Below, in pieces: positions 9,183-18,115 of a stretch of 64,000 nucleotides of DNA. The position numbers and the translations under genes were made by a program. The stretch lies in the NCBI RefSeq assembly GCF_007860175.1, contig NZ_SJPX01000002.1, forward strand, positions 434,001-498,000, given 5' to 3'. This DNA is from Rubripirellula reticaptiva (GTDB taxonomy: Bacteria > Planctomycetota > Planctomycetia > Pirellulales > Pirellulaceae). Each line of letters starts with the position of its first letter. The stretch's first letter is position 1. The notes beneath the pieces were generated by a model. It worked only from the letters and a program-made list of their open reading frames with translations, was not told the DNA's origin and ran no database searches.

Positions 9183-9315
9183 ACGGCTTGAGCAGTTCAC
9201 GGTAAAAAAGAACAGTTCGCACTCATCTGACAAAAACTTGCGGACTTTGGCATGGTAAAGTAATCGCCGTTGGCGGACTAATCCTACTTTTGCCCTGCGT
9301 ACCCCGAGTCATTTC

Positions 9316-10218
9316 ATGCGTTTCGTTTTGCTTGCGGCACTGAGTCTTGTTAGCGTGTTTCTTCATGCCCAAGAAGTTGCCAATATTGTTGCCAGTGATG
9401 CAAAAGTAGAATTGGTGGGTAACGGATACTCGTTCACCGAAGGGCCGAACGCAGATGCCGATGGCAACGTCTACTTCACCGACCAGCCGAACGATCAGAT
9501 TGTCTTCTATGACTTTGCGACGGGGAAAACATCGACCTGGATGCAACCGGCCGGCCGCAGCAACGGTCTGTACTTTGTCGCTCCACATACGTTGATCGCC
9601 TGTGCCGACGGCAACAACGAACTTTGGACGATTGACGTCAACACAAAACAGCCCAAGGTCTTAATTGACCAAGTCGATGGCCGACGCTTTGGTGGTCCCA
9701 ACGATTGCTGGGTCGATTCGGATGGCTCGATCTATTTCACCGACCCATTGTACAAGCGACCTTACTGGACGCACACGATTCCCGATGACAACCCGCGCGG
9801 CGTGTACCGTTTATCAACCGACGGCACACTGACGCGGATCGCCGACGATTTGGTTCAGCCCAACGGCATCATTGGCGACGTGAAAAACCGAACGCTCTAT
9901 GTGGCGGACATCGGCGACAAAAAAACTTACCGATACGACATCGCCGAAGACGGATCTTTGACGAATCGAAAATTATTTTGCCAATCCGGCAGCGACGGTA
10001 TGACCATCGACGTCGAGCGCCGCATCTATCTGACCGGATCGGATGGAGTGACCGTTTATGCCCCTTCGGGTGAAAAGGTCGCAACGATTCCCGTGCCTCG
10101 AGGATGGACTGCGAACGTGACGTTTGCCGGCCCCGAAAACAAGCACTTGTTCATCACGGCGCAAGACAGCGTGTTCACGATCAAAACGACGACGCAAGGT
10201 TTGGCAAAGGGAATGTAG
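9316..10218 (+). CDS. SMP-30/gluconolactonase family protein
   Basis: 300 residues with a signal peptide (MRFVLLAALSLVSVFLHAQ), so exported. It is a six-bladed propeller of the SMP-30/gluconolaconase/LRE type: EGPNADADGNVYFTD, GRSNGLYF, GGPNDCWVDSDGSIYFTD and QPNGII are the recurrent blade motifs, including the metal-ligating Glu and the Asn of GPND. The likely activity is calcium-dependent hydrolysis of sugar lactones produced by sugar dehydrogenases. It is convergent with the kinase gene, with only four bases between the stop codons. Confidence 0.9.
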   Translation: MRFVLLAALSLVSVFLHAQEVANIVASDAKVELVGNGYSFTEGPNADADGNVYFTDQPNDQIVFYDFATGKTSTWMQPAGRSNGLYFVAPHTLIACADGNNELWTIDVNTKQPKVLIDQVDGRRFGGPNDCWVDSDGSIYFTDPLYKRPYWTHTIPDDNPRGVYRLSTDGTLTRIADDLVQPNGIIGDVKNRTLYVADIGDKKTYRYDIAEDGSLTNRKLFCQSGSDGMTIDVERRIYLTGSDGVTVYAPSGEKVATIPVPRGWTANVTFAGPENKHLFITAQDSVFTIKTTTQGLAKGM

Positions 10219-10222
10219 TTTC

Positions 10223-11809
10223 CTAGGCCGACTTTGGTGGCCGATAATGATTCGCTAGCACCGCCAAACTGATCAGCCAAGTCGTACCGAACATGATCGG
10301 GGCATAAGTCGGCGCCAGCGCGGTCAACATGGCCGTGCACTCGAAGGCGACACCCAAGATCGCCGCTCCGCCCCAAATGTGCCCACTCATCGCGATAAAA
10401 CCGAACCCGCTTAGAGCTGACGCGATCGAGAACAAACGGGTTTGGTCGATGTCACCGAGGACAAGCAACACGTTCATCACCGCCAGCGTGGCCAGGTAGC
10501 CCAACCAAATCGAATAGACGGGACGCTCAGCGACGGTTCGCGGTGCCAGCCCACCGCCACGGGCGCGTGAAATGATCGCCAAGATCAAAACGAACATCAC
10601 TAAACGAGGCGACCAGAACGCGAACCACCGCGGATAATCAAGCTCGCCAAGGATGAACATTGCGGCGTGAAACACAAAGATCGTGGCGCCCAACATCAAC
10701 AGCGTCCGGCTCCAGTTGACGAAGTGACTTTGATGTTGGTCCCGGCGAATCTCGCGTGCCACCCGATCGATCAAACCGCTGCCCTCGGCACTGGTCGTTT
10801 CGCCGATCAAGAACTTGTCCAAATCGTCGGCCAGTGCGTCAGCATTGACATAACGCTGGTCGGGTTCGAAACGAATCGCTTTCAAACAGATCCGTTCCAA
10901 GACCGGTGACACATCGCGTCGATAGTGCCGCGGTGCCTCCGGTTCATCTTGCAGCACACTGCGAAGTACTTCGGCAGCGGACGTTCCTTCGTGTGGCGGT
11001 CGCCCCGTCATGAGCGCGTAGAGAATCGCGCCAAGCGAATAAATGTCCGACGACGCTTCGCTGTCGCCTCGCCCACACGCTTGTTCAGGACTCATGTAAT
11101 GGGGTGTTCCCAAAACTTGGCCCGTCCTAGTGACTAACGTTCCTTCGCGGTGCCATTTGGCCAGCCCAAAGTCCGTGATCAACGGCCGGCCGCCTTCGCT
11201 CAATAGGATATTTTCCGGCTTCAAATCACGGTGGACGATTCCGGCGCGGTGAGCGTAAGCGACCGCACGAGCGATGTCGCGAACCGTCCGTGCGGCGATC
11301 TCGTCATCGAAATTTTTGGTGTCGACGCGATGCTGTAAGGTTGGCCCTTCGACCAGCGTCATCGAAAAGTACTCGTAGCCCTCCCAGGATCCGATTTCAT
11401 GGATCGCGATGATTCCGGGATGATGCAGCCGTGCCGCGGCTTCGGCTTCGATGTGGAACCGCGTTCGTTCTTCGCGACTGGCCAAGACACCGCTGCTAAT
11501 CAGCTTCAGCGCGACTGGTCGGTCCAGCCCTTGTTGGCGAGCTCGATAGACGACCCCCATGCCGCCGCGAGCAATCTCGGCCTCGATTTGATAGGGGCCA
11601 ACCCGGGTGCCAGCCAACGAAACCGGTGCCGCTGGCTGTGACTCGCCGAACCATTCTCGATTGCGAAAAAAGCTCTTCAGGTCGGACGAATACTGCGGAT
11701 AGGCACGCAAATAGTCGGCCGGATCGGGTTCCTGGCCCTGCTCAATTCGCTCTAGATAGTCGGCCATGACGGACTCAAAGTCCGGCAATCCCTGCGGCAA
11801 AGTGCTCAT
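10223..11809 (-). CDS. Ser/Thr protein kinase with polytopic C-terminal membrane domain
   Basis: 528 residues. The N-terminal 55 residues (DYLERIEQGQEPDPADYL) are a leader common in planctomycete kinases. The Hanks-type kinase domain spans about 73-335: glycine loop ARGGMGVVY, Lys102 in VALKLI, HRD at 193-195 with KPEN, DFG at 213-215, then GTPHYMSPEQ and SDIYSLGAILY. All catalytic residues are present, so it should be active. About six hydrophobic helices follow from residue 375 to near the C-terminus instead of the usual single TM plus sensor, so the kinase faces the cytoplasm from a polytopic anchor. It is divergent from the giant membrane protein gene. Confidence 0.93.
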   Translation of the reverse strand: MSTLPQGLPDFESVMADYLERIEQGQEPDPADYLRAYPQYSSDLKSFFRNREWFGESQPAAPVSLAGTRVGPYQIEAEIARGGMGVVYRARQQGLDRPVALKLISSGVLASREERTRFHIEAEAAARLHHPGIIAIHEIGSWEGYEYFSMTLVEGPTLQHRVDTKNFDDEIAARTVRDIARAVAYAHRAGIVHRDLKPENILLSEGGRPLITDFGLAKWHREGTLVTRTGQVLGTPHYMSPEQACGRGDSEASSDIYSLGAILYALMTGRPPHEGTSAAEVLRSVLQDEPEAPRHYRRDVSPVLERICLKAIRFEPDQRYVNADALADDLDKFLIGETTSAEGSGLIDRVAREIRRDQHQSHFVNWSRTLLMLGATIFVFHAAMFILGELDYPRWFAFWSPRLVMFVLILAIISRARGGGLAPRTVAERPVYSIWLGYLATLAVMNVLLVLGDIDQTRLFSIASALSGFGFIAMSGHIWGGAAILGVAFECTAMLTALAPTYAPIMFGTTWLISLAVLANHYRPPKSA

Positions 11810-11931
11810 ATTCCGATTATGTCAGATTCCAGCCCCAAATGCGCGAGTGATACCGACGCTGGTGGGCTCTGGCACCTAAGCTTCCCACGACCTTCTTGCC
11901 TTACAAATACGCATCAAACCTGACGACCATC

Positions 11932-14900
11932 ATGGAAATCCTGCTGTTCCTCATTGTGATCTGGGCTTTCGTCACGATAGTCGGGCACGGCAGTTGGGTG
12001 ATGATCCGCGGATTGATCCGACTTTTCACAGTCAAAGAGCCCCAAAACAGCCCGCCAGACGATGCCACGTCCGAGCAGCGTGACCTGGCGGCCACCCACC
12101 GAGTCGTCAGCCGATTGATGGGCAAAGGTTTCATCGACACCGCCCGAGGAATCGAACTGCGAGAAACCCTACGAGACTTGGAATGGAACCGGATCCCAAA
12201 GACCAAGACCAAGACCAAGACCAAGACCAAGACCAAACAGACAACGAAACAAGGTACTGCTGCTGAAACCGTCGATACAACCACTGCAACTGATAACACC
12301 CAATCAACCGCGATTCAGCCAGCTTCAGAATCGATTACTGAAGAACTGCCGATCAACGCCGAGTCGCTCGCCAGTGAAGAAATAGCGAGCGAAAGGATTG
12401 CTGATGTCGAAATCATTGACGCAGTCTTAGTCAGTGATGAAACGAATGAAGAAGCGTTGCCTGCGACGCCTACGCTTTCGATTTCGGAAGTGATCGGTTC
12501 ATTTCTGGCCGCACGAAACATCCGCTGGGGCGAGTTGGTTGCCGGCATGCTGATCGTAATCTGCTCGATCGGGCTGGTCATCAGTCTTTGGAACACCCTG
12601 ATTGAAACGCACCCTGCGATTCCGTCGTTGATTTTCCTAGCCGCCAACGCAGCGATCTACGCCAGCGGTTTCTACACGCTCGGTCGATGGAAGCTGCGAC
12701 ACACCAGCCGCGCCGTGTTGGTGATCGCATCACTGCTAGTCCCGCTAAGTGTGCTAGCGGGTCTGGCCGCGACAGGCACTGGCGGTAGCGCAGTTCACCT
12801 GAACGATCCCGTTACACTGATTACGATTGCGGTCGCGGGATCAATCTACCTTTGGCTGGTGTACCGAGGCGGCAAGGCACTGGTGCGCCGCCACTTGGCG
12901 GCGGCGATGACTTTGGCGGTTGCTGGACCAACCGTGATCCTGCCACTGATGCCAGCGGGCGTTCGTACGTTCGGCGACAACGCCGGCTGGATCGTCGCAG
13001 TTGCCTCGATCGTCGTCGCGATCGCAGTATCACTGGTTGCACGAATGGGACTGCGAAAACCCACCATGGGCACGTCGCACGTTCGATCCCACTTCATGGT
13101 GATCGGGCTCGGCGTGTTCTCGCTCGCCATCGCCGTCGGATACACCATTTTTATAACCGGCCCATCTCAACCGATGGCGATTGCGATCGCAACGATTCCT
13201 GCCCTGGTCGCGATATCCGGCGCCGCACGACTCTTGATGTCATCTGCACGAAGCGCGGTCGGTTCGGTGACTGCTGCGATCATTTGTGTGATTTGCTTGG
13301 GTGGTTCCGTTGCGATTCTGCCACCAGCAATGAAGAGCTCCGGTTGGCTGTGGTGCTGGGCCTTGGCTTGGACGATCAGTGGCTTGATGCTCGGACGCTG
13401 GTTGCGACAGCCACTGATGGTTGCTCTGGCGACAGCACCGATTGGGCTAGCAGCCATGCTGACGTCGCCGACTTGGATCAGTGGCTTGCCGTGGAACGAA
13501 ATTAACTTGTTGCGACGAGTCATCGGCGGGGAACCGATGCTCGTCGCCGCAGGTGTTGGCGTCATCTCAGCCGCGATCGCTTGGGCAATGCGTGCCCGAT
13601 CGATTTCGCGATGGATGAGAGTATCCGCCGGCGGATGGATCGGCTTGGCTACGATTTCAGCCATGTGTTTGTCCGTGTCACCAGCGGCATCGATGGGTGT
13701 CGTTCCGGTTTGGACCGTGACCGCCGCCCTAGCAGTCGGAACACTGGCCGGAGCATGGATTTCGCAAAGTGAGTCACGTGGTCAGCGCCAAGCCGGTCTA
13801 ATCCTGGGCGGTGCGGCGACCGTCCTTGGCTGGATGTCGATTCTGCATCCTTGGTCAATCGGCCAGCAAATGACGATCAATTCGATGTCGATCTGGATGC
13901 AGGTTGGCATCGGTTCGGCCGTGACTTGGATGGCCATTTGCGAGTCCCTAAAATCAATTCGGGCGTCGCGCCGTTGGAATCACATGGCCGTCGGCGCGTG
14001 GACCATCGTCGCTATCGTGGCCTGCGCTACAACCACTCACCACGCCACCGCGTCGGCGGTATCACTGGCCGCGTGCGCCGCAGGATTGCTGTGGTCGGCA
14101 AGTGCCAGCCGATCCAACACAGCACTGCGTCTGTCCCAGATTACAACATTGGCATTCGCCACAGTGATGGGATACGCCTACTGGCCACAAACTCTGTTTC
14201 ACTCCGATGCCTGGCAGTCTGGATTGGCACCTTGGGGTTGGTCAATCACATTGGCCTCGGTGGTCGCCGTTTGGCTAGTCGCCCGTGGACTGACTCGGCT
14301 TGAAAATCCAAAGCTACAAAACCGGATTGGATTTCTGAGAAGACCCGCCGCCCGCTTTGAGTTGATGCCCGACGGCCAAGCTTGGCTGGCATCGATCGGC
14401 TTGGCATTTGTTGGCGCGGTCTGGCCAATGGCAACGATGTTGCTTGCGATTTTCCGCGAAGACAACTTCACTGAATCACCGATCGCACTGCCGATCGTCG
14501 CAATGATTGGCCTAGCCGGCCTCGTTGCCTGGCAAAAGACGCAACGTATTGACCGAGAGCCTAACGCCTGGGAACAAGGTGCCGCAGCCCTCGTTTCCGC
14601 GTCAGCACTGACGTGGTCGATTGGTCGTGGCGTGGCATCGATGCCAATGGGTGCACCGGAGCATTTGGTGCTTGCGACTTCGCTGATTGCGATAACAGGG
14701 TGGTTGGCAGCCTACTTGCGAAGCACCTTCAAAGCGGTCGGTGTTGCCGCGCCGGTGGCGATTGCCATCTCATCAGCCGCGTTGCTGGCCAAGTACTGGT
14801 GGACGCCCATCCTTGCCAGCCAGCTTGCCCCTTGGTTCCCCGCCGTTGCCGTCGGAACTTGGTGGGGAATCAGCGCGATCATACTGTTGAACAAGTCTCG

Positions 14901-17739
14901 ACAACAACAATCGATCCAGTGGTCTGCGGCTTCCGCTGCTCTGACTGCAATTGCCGCGATCGTTTTGTCTGCGACCTTGACCCGATCACCCGTGACCTGG
15001 ATTCAAGTCGCGTCCATTGGTTTGATCGTCTGGTCGACCTTGGCCAGAACGCTTGCGATTCGCTTCCCAGAACCTGCGTCGACTCAAACTTTCGCAGCGG
15101 CTGTCAAAGGAAGCCTTGTTTTGGCCAGCTTGATCGGGATGGGTTCGGCGGTCGGCGTGACGGCAGCCATCCTGACTCGGTCATCGCTACTGTTGCCTTG
15201 GGCCAGCCTATCGGGCTTCACCTTATCATTATTGGTATTGATCATTTTGACGGTACCCAAGACTCAAGAGTTCCTTGGCTTTGGTGGCACGCGTGCCGAA
15301 CTGGCTTGGCCATTTGGCATCACATTGATGGCTGGCCAAGTGGCCTATGCAGCGTATGCGATGGGTTGGTTGAGCGGGCCGCCACTGATTGTGGTGATCG
15401 CCAGCGGCTGGCTGCTTGGCTCGGCCGCCTCCGTTTGCCGGTCGGCCTGGAACTCGCTCTATCGTCCCGATGATCGTTCACCATCAATGCGAACGATCGA
15501 CCTAGTACACACCGCAATGGTTGCCGCCTTGACGTTTGGCTTGGCATGGTCGAGCGGGCGTCTGACGCTGGTTGCCGTGACGCCATGGCTCGTCATTGCT
15601 TCGCTTGCACTGACGGGATTCCAAGTTGCACTGATCCAAACCTGCCAGAACCACGGAACCGCGACGCGACGATTCTCTCAAAGCATCGGCTGGTTCACCG
15701 TGATCGCCAGCTTCCTTGCTTGGCAGAACTTGGTTCCATCGACGTCCGGCGAATGGGTGCTGGTCACCGTCGCAGTGGTCTGGGCGACTGGATGGTGGAT
15801 TGTTTGGCGGATCAGCAGTTGGCGACAAACCAACCCCAAATCTGCTAGCCCTGACGCAGGACTGGTCAGCTTGCTGACGATCGCCGTGATCGGCGAAATC
15901 TCGAACGTTGTGCTGGGCAGTACCGCGTTCCCCGTTTCAGGCTTAGCCGAAATCTCACTTTGGATTCGCTTGGCCGCCTACGCAGCCATCCCCATCGTGG
16001 GCATCGCACTTTCCAAACGCCAGCTTAGCCAGGGAAACTTGGTTGCCGTCGGGGTCGCCTCGTTGACATTGCTGTCTGTTCACACGGCGAATGAGTTCGA
16101 AACCGACATGCAGATCCGCTGGATGGTGGTGGCGCTTTCGTCTGGGTTCGCCGTGGCACTGGTTTCGCACCTGCTGCCGCTGCTCACTGGAAAAGCTTGG
16201 ACGCCAGCATCGCCGGCCACCACCAATCCACAGATGAAGACAACGGTAAACACGTCGCAGGTCGCATCACTGGTCGCAATCACGGGTATCGCCGCATCGG
16301 TTTTCATGATCGCGTTCGACGTCGCCGATCAACGTCACCTTTGGGTCACTCAGTTGACGGTGTTGTCCGTCGCGATGGCAGCTTGGGCGATGGCAGTGCT
16401 TGCCGAAATTTCAATGCAGTCTCGCATGCGACACATTGCTGTCGGGATGGCGATGACAACCGCTGCACTGATGGCCAGCATCGGCACCTCTACCGTGGAC
16501 CATCCGCTGCTAGAAACAGCCATGCGATGGTTTGTCGCTGCCGTCGTTGTGATTCCGATGTGGCTGTTTGCCTTTCCAAAGTTAGCCGGCCAGCAAATCA
16601 GTCAGCGATGGTCGTCCGCGTTTCGCGGCGGTGCGATTTCAGGCGTGGTCGCGGCAATCGGTTCACTTGCGGTCATGCTGGTCATCGAAGCCATTGTGCG
16701 ACAAAGCGGTGAAATTGACGGAGTCTCTCGCACCATGGTCGGCGGTGTCGCGGTCAGCTTGGCGTTACTGAGTGGATTGTCTGGACTGGTCGCCGTACTA
16801 AGTGGCCCAGGGATGACATGGCAGTCGACCTGGAATTTATCAGACCGAACACGACAGTCGCTGGTGATTGCATCGCAGTGCATCGGAGCGATTTGCTGGC
16901 TGCACCTGCATCTTTGCAAGTCACCGTGGGCGCTGATTGGTCTGCGAGCTTACTGGCCCTTGATCGTGATGAGCTTGGCCTTCGCCAGCGTTGGCATCAC
17001 CGAATGGGCTCGTCGGCGTGGCGACCGAGTGATCGAGACGACACTCAAGCAAACAGCACTCTACCTGCCGCTGATTCCGCTGATCGGATTCTGGTTTAGC
17101 GGCGGATTTACCGGCGAATGGGATTGGGCCTTCATCGGCGATAAAGTTCGCTACGACGCCGTGCTTGCCCTGGGTGCGATTTACTACCTTGCCATCTCGG
17201 CGATCTGGAAAAGCACGCTGCCGCGAATCTCGGCCGTCGTGCTGGCCAACGCCGCGTTGTGGGTGATGCTCGTTCAGCAACCGAATTGGGGCTTTCTGAC
17301 TCATCCCCAAGCTTGGCTCATTCCGCCCGCCGTTTGCGTGTTGGCGGTGACGCATTTCTATCGTCAACGATTGAGCCACGCGACGACCTCGGCGATTCGT
17401 TATGCCGCCACCCTGGTGATCTACATCAGCAGCACCGCTGATATGTTGATTGCACAGATTGGCACATCGATCTCTGGACCGATCGTTTTGATCGTCTTGG
17501 CACTGACTGGAATGTTGGCGGGTGTCGTTCTAAGAGTGGCACCGTTTTTGTACTTGGGTGCAATCTTTGTCTTCCTGGGTGCCGCCAGCATGGTCAGGCA
17601 CGCTCAGCAATCTATCGACGCGGTGTGGCCATGGTGGGTGTTCGGAATCACAACCGGCGTTCTCATACTAGTCGGTTTAACGATGCTCGAGAAAAACAAA
17701 CCACGGCTAAAAAGCTACGCTCAGTCTCTGGACCAGTAG
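11932..17739 (+). CDS. Giant polytopic membrane protein of unknown function
   Basis: About 1,935 residues from the ATG at 11932 (MEILLFLIVIWAF, itself a TM helix); an in-frame TTG lies 12 codons upstream. After the first helix comes a cytoplasmic-looking segment with a Lys-Thr repeat (KT six times) and an acidic Glu/Ala/Ile stretch. From about residue 200 to the end the chain is almost continuous hydrophobic helices separated by short loops, several dozen in total, rich in Ala, Trp, Ile and Val. I recognise no enzymatic motif. The segment starting RNIRWGELVAGMLIV recalls uncharacterised large membrane proteins of this phylum. It is divergent from a membrane-anchored Ser/Thr kinase, which might regulate it. 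A transport, flippase or envelope role would be a guess. Confidence 0.85.
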   Translation: MEILLFLIVIWAFVTIVGHGSWVMIRGLIRLFTVKEPQNSPPDDATSEQRDLAATHRVVSRLMGKGFIDTARGIELRETLRDLEWNRIPKTKTKTKTKTKTKQTTKQGTAAETVDTTTATDNTQSTAIQPASESITEELPINAESLASEEIASERIADVEIIDAVLVSDETNEEALPATPTLSISEVIGSFLAARNIRWGELVAGMLIVICSIGLVISLWNTLIETHPAIPSLIFLAANAAIYASGFYTLGRWKLRHTSRAVLVIASLLVPLSVLAGLAATGTGGSAVHLNDPVTLITIAVAGSIYLWLVYRGGKALVRRHLAAAMTLAVAGPTVILPLMPAGVRTFGDNAGWIVAVASIVVAIAVSLVARMGLRKPTMGTSHVRSHFMVIGLGVFSLAIAVGYTIFITGPSQPMAIAIATIPALVAISGAARLLMSSARSAVGSVTAAIICVICLGGSVAILPPAMKSSGWLWCWALAWTISGLMLGRWLRQPLMVALATAPIGLAAMLTSPTWISGLPWNEINLLRRVIGGEPMLVAAGVGVISAAIAWAMRARSISRWMRVSAGGWIGLATISAMCLSVSPAASMGVVPVWTVTAALAVGTLAGAWISQSESRGQRQAGLILGGAATVLGWMSILHPWSIGQQMTINSMSIWMQVGIGSAVTWMAICESLKSIRASRRWNHMAVGAWTIVAIVACATTTHHATASAVSLAACAAGLLWSASASRSNTALRLSQITTLAFATVMGYAYWPQTLFHSDAWQSGLAPWGWSITLASVVAVWLVARGLTRLENPKLQNRIGFLRRPAARFELMPDGQAWLASIGLAFVGAVWPMATMLLAIFREDNFTESPIALPIVAMIGLAGLVAWQKTQRIDREPNAWEQGAAALVSASALTWSIGRGVASMPMGAPEHLVLATSLIAITGWLAAYLRSTFKAVGVAAPVAIAISSAALLAKYWWTPILASQLAPWFPAVAVGTWWGISAIILLNKSRQQQSIQWSAASAALTAIAAIVLSATLTRSPVTWIQVASIGLIVWSTLARTLAIRFPEPASTQTFAAAVKGSLVLASLIGMGSAVGVTAAILTRSSLLLPWASLSGFTLSLLVLIILTVPKTQEFLGFGGTRAELAWPFGITLMAGQVAYAAYAMGWLSGPPLIVVIASGWLLGSAASVCRSAWNSLYRPDDRSPSMRTIDLVHTAMVAALTFGLAWSSGRLTLVAVTPWLVIASLALTGFQVALIQTCQNHGTATRRFSQSIGWFTVIASFLAWQNLVPSTSGEWVLVTVAVVWATGWWIVWRISSWRQTNPKSASPDAGLVSLLTIAVIGEISNVVLGSTAFPVSGLAEISLWIRLAAYAAIPIVGIALSKRQLSQGNLVAVGVASLTLLSVHTANEFETDMQIRWMVVALSSGFAVALVSHLLPLLTGKAWTPASPATTNPQMKTTVNTSQVASLVAITGIAASVFMIAFDVADQRHLWVTQLTVLSVAMAAWAMAVLAEISMQSRMRHIAVGMAMTTAALMASIGTSTVDHPLLETAMRWFVAAVVVIPMWLFAFPKLAGQQISQRWSSAFRGGAISGVVAAIGSLAVMLVIEAIVRQSGEIDGVSRTMVGGVAVSLALLSGLSGLVAVLSGPGMTWQSTWNLSDRTRQSLVIASQCIGAICWLHLHLCKSPWALIGLRAYWPLIVMSLAFASVGITEWARRRGDRVIETTLKQTALYLPLIPLIGFWFSGGFTGEWDWAFIGDKVRYDAVLALGAIYYLAISAIWKSTLPRISAVVLANAALWVMLVQQPNWGFLTHPQAWLIPPAVCVLAVTHFYRQRLSHATTSAIRYAATLVIYISSTADMLIAQIGTSISGPIVLIVLALTGMLAGVVLRVAPFLYLGAIFVFLGAASMVRHAQQSIDAVWPWWVFGITTGVLILVGLTMLEKNKPRLKSYAQSLDQ
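12199..12234. repeat. Hexanucleotide microsatellite (aagacc x6) inside the giant ORF
   Basis: Six perfect copies of aagacc encode alternating Lys-Thr. Because the unit is a multiple of three, copy-number change would lengthen or shorten the basic stretch without breaking the frame. Confidence 0.95.
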
Positions 17740-17771
17740 CAGACAAGATAAAAGCAATGGTCGTCGCACGA

Positions 17772-17790
17772 GTTGCAATCCGGTTGCAAC
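17772..17790 (+). terminator. Hairpin downstream of the giant membrane protein gene
   Basis: Arms gttgcaa and ttgcaac (7 bp, perfect) with a five-base loop, 33 bp after the stop codon. There is no T-run after it, so it is a stem-loop end structure rather than a classical intrinsic terminator. Confidence 0.4.
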
Positions 17791-17881
17791 CCATGTGATA
17801 CCAGCTGGCTTTTGGGCCAAAGGCCGATTGTCGGGTGGGAGAAAATCAAATCACAATTCGATTAGCGATGGGTTATCGACG

Positions 17882-17895
17882 GGCTGCTTGCAGCC
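17882..17895. terminator. Short GC-rich hairpin in the convergent intergenic region
   Basis: ggctgc and gcagcc arms with a two-base tt loop. The surrounding segment (cgacgggctgcttgcagc) recurs with one mismatch downstream of another gene near 31537. Confidence 0.3.
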
Positions 17896-18115
17896 GATCT
17901 CCCAAACGGGGACCAACGCAATGAAAGAATGCGTCAAGCTACGCCACCGCCGCGTCCCAAGCATGGACGAGGCCCCAGCCAAGCCATGACCGCTTGCTGC
18001 GAGATGTTGTTCGCCGCGCAAATTGAGTTGAAGAGGTACGTAGCGAATAGGCAGTGATCGTTTGCAACTGCGTTCAAAGGAACCTGGACTAGAGCGGTTC
18101 CGAGCAGGTTCTGGG

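Larger units (their letters stand above)
17740..18115. other. Intergenic region with hairpins between convergent genes
   Basis: 376 bp between the giant membrane protein gene and the convergent DUF1501 gene. It contains a hairpin close after the stop codon (17772-17790), an imperfect palindrome around 17807-17824, and a second hairpin at 17882-17895 inside a segment that recurs near 31536. No convincing coding frame. Confidence 0.6.

Noticed and set aside
14613-15473. 286-codon frame inside the giant membrane protein gene
   Set aside because: Alternative frame of a real coding region; Cys/Arg/Asp-rich composition typical of shadow frames in GC-rich DNA.
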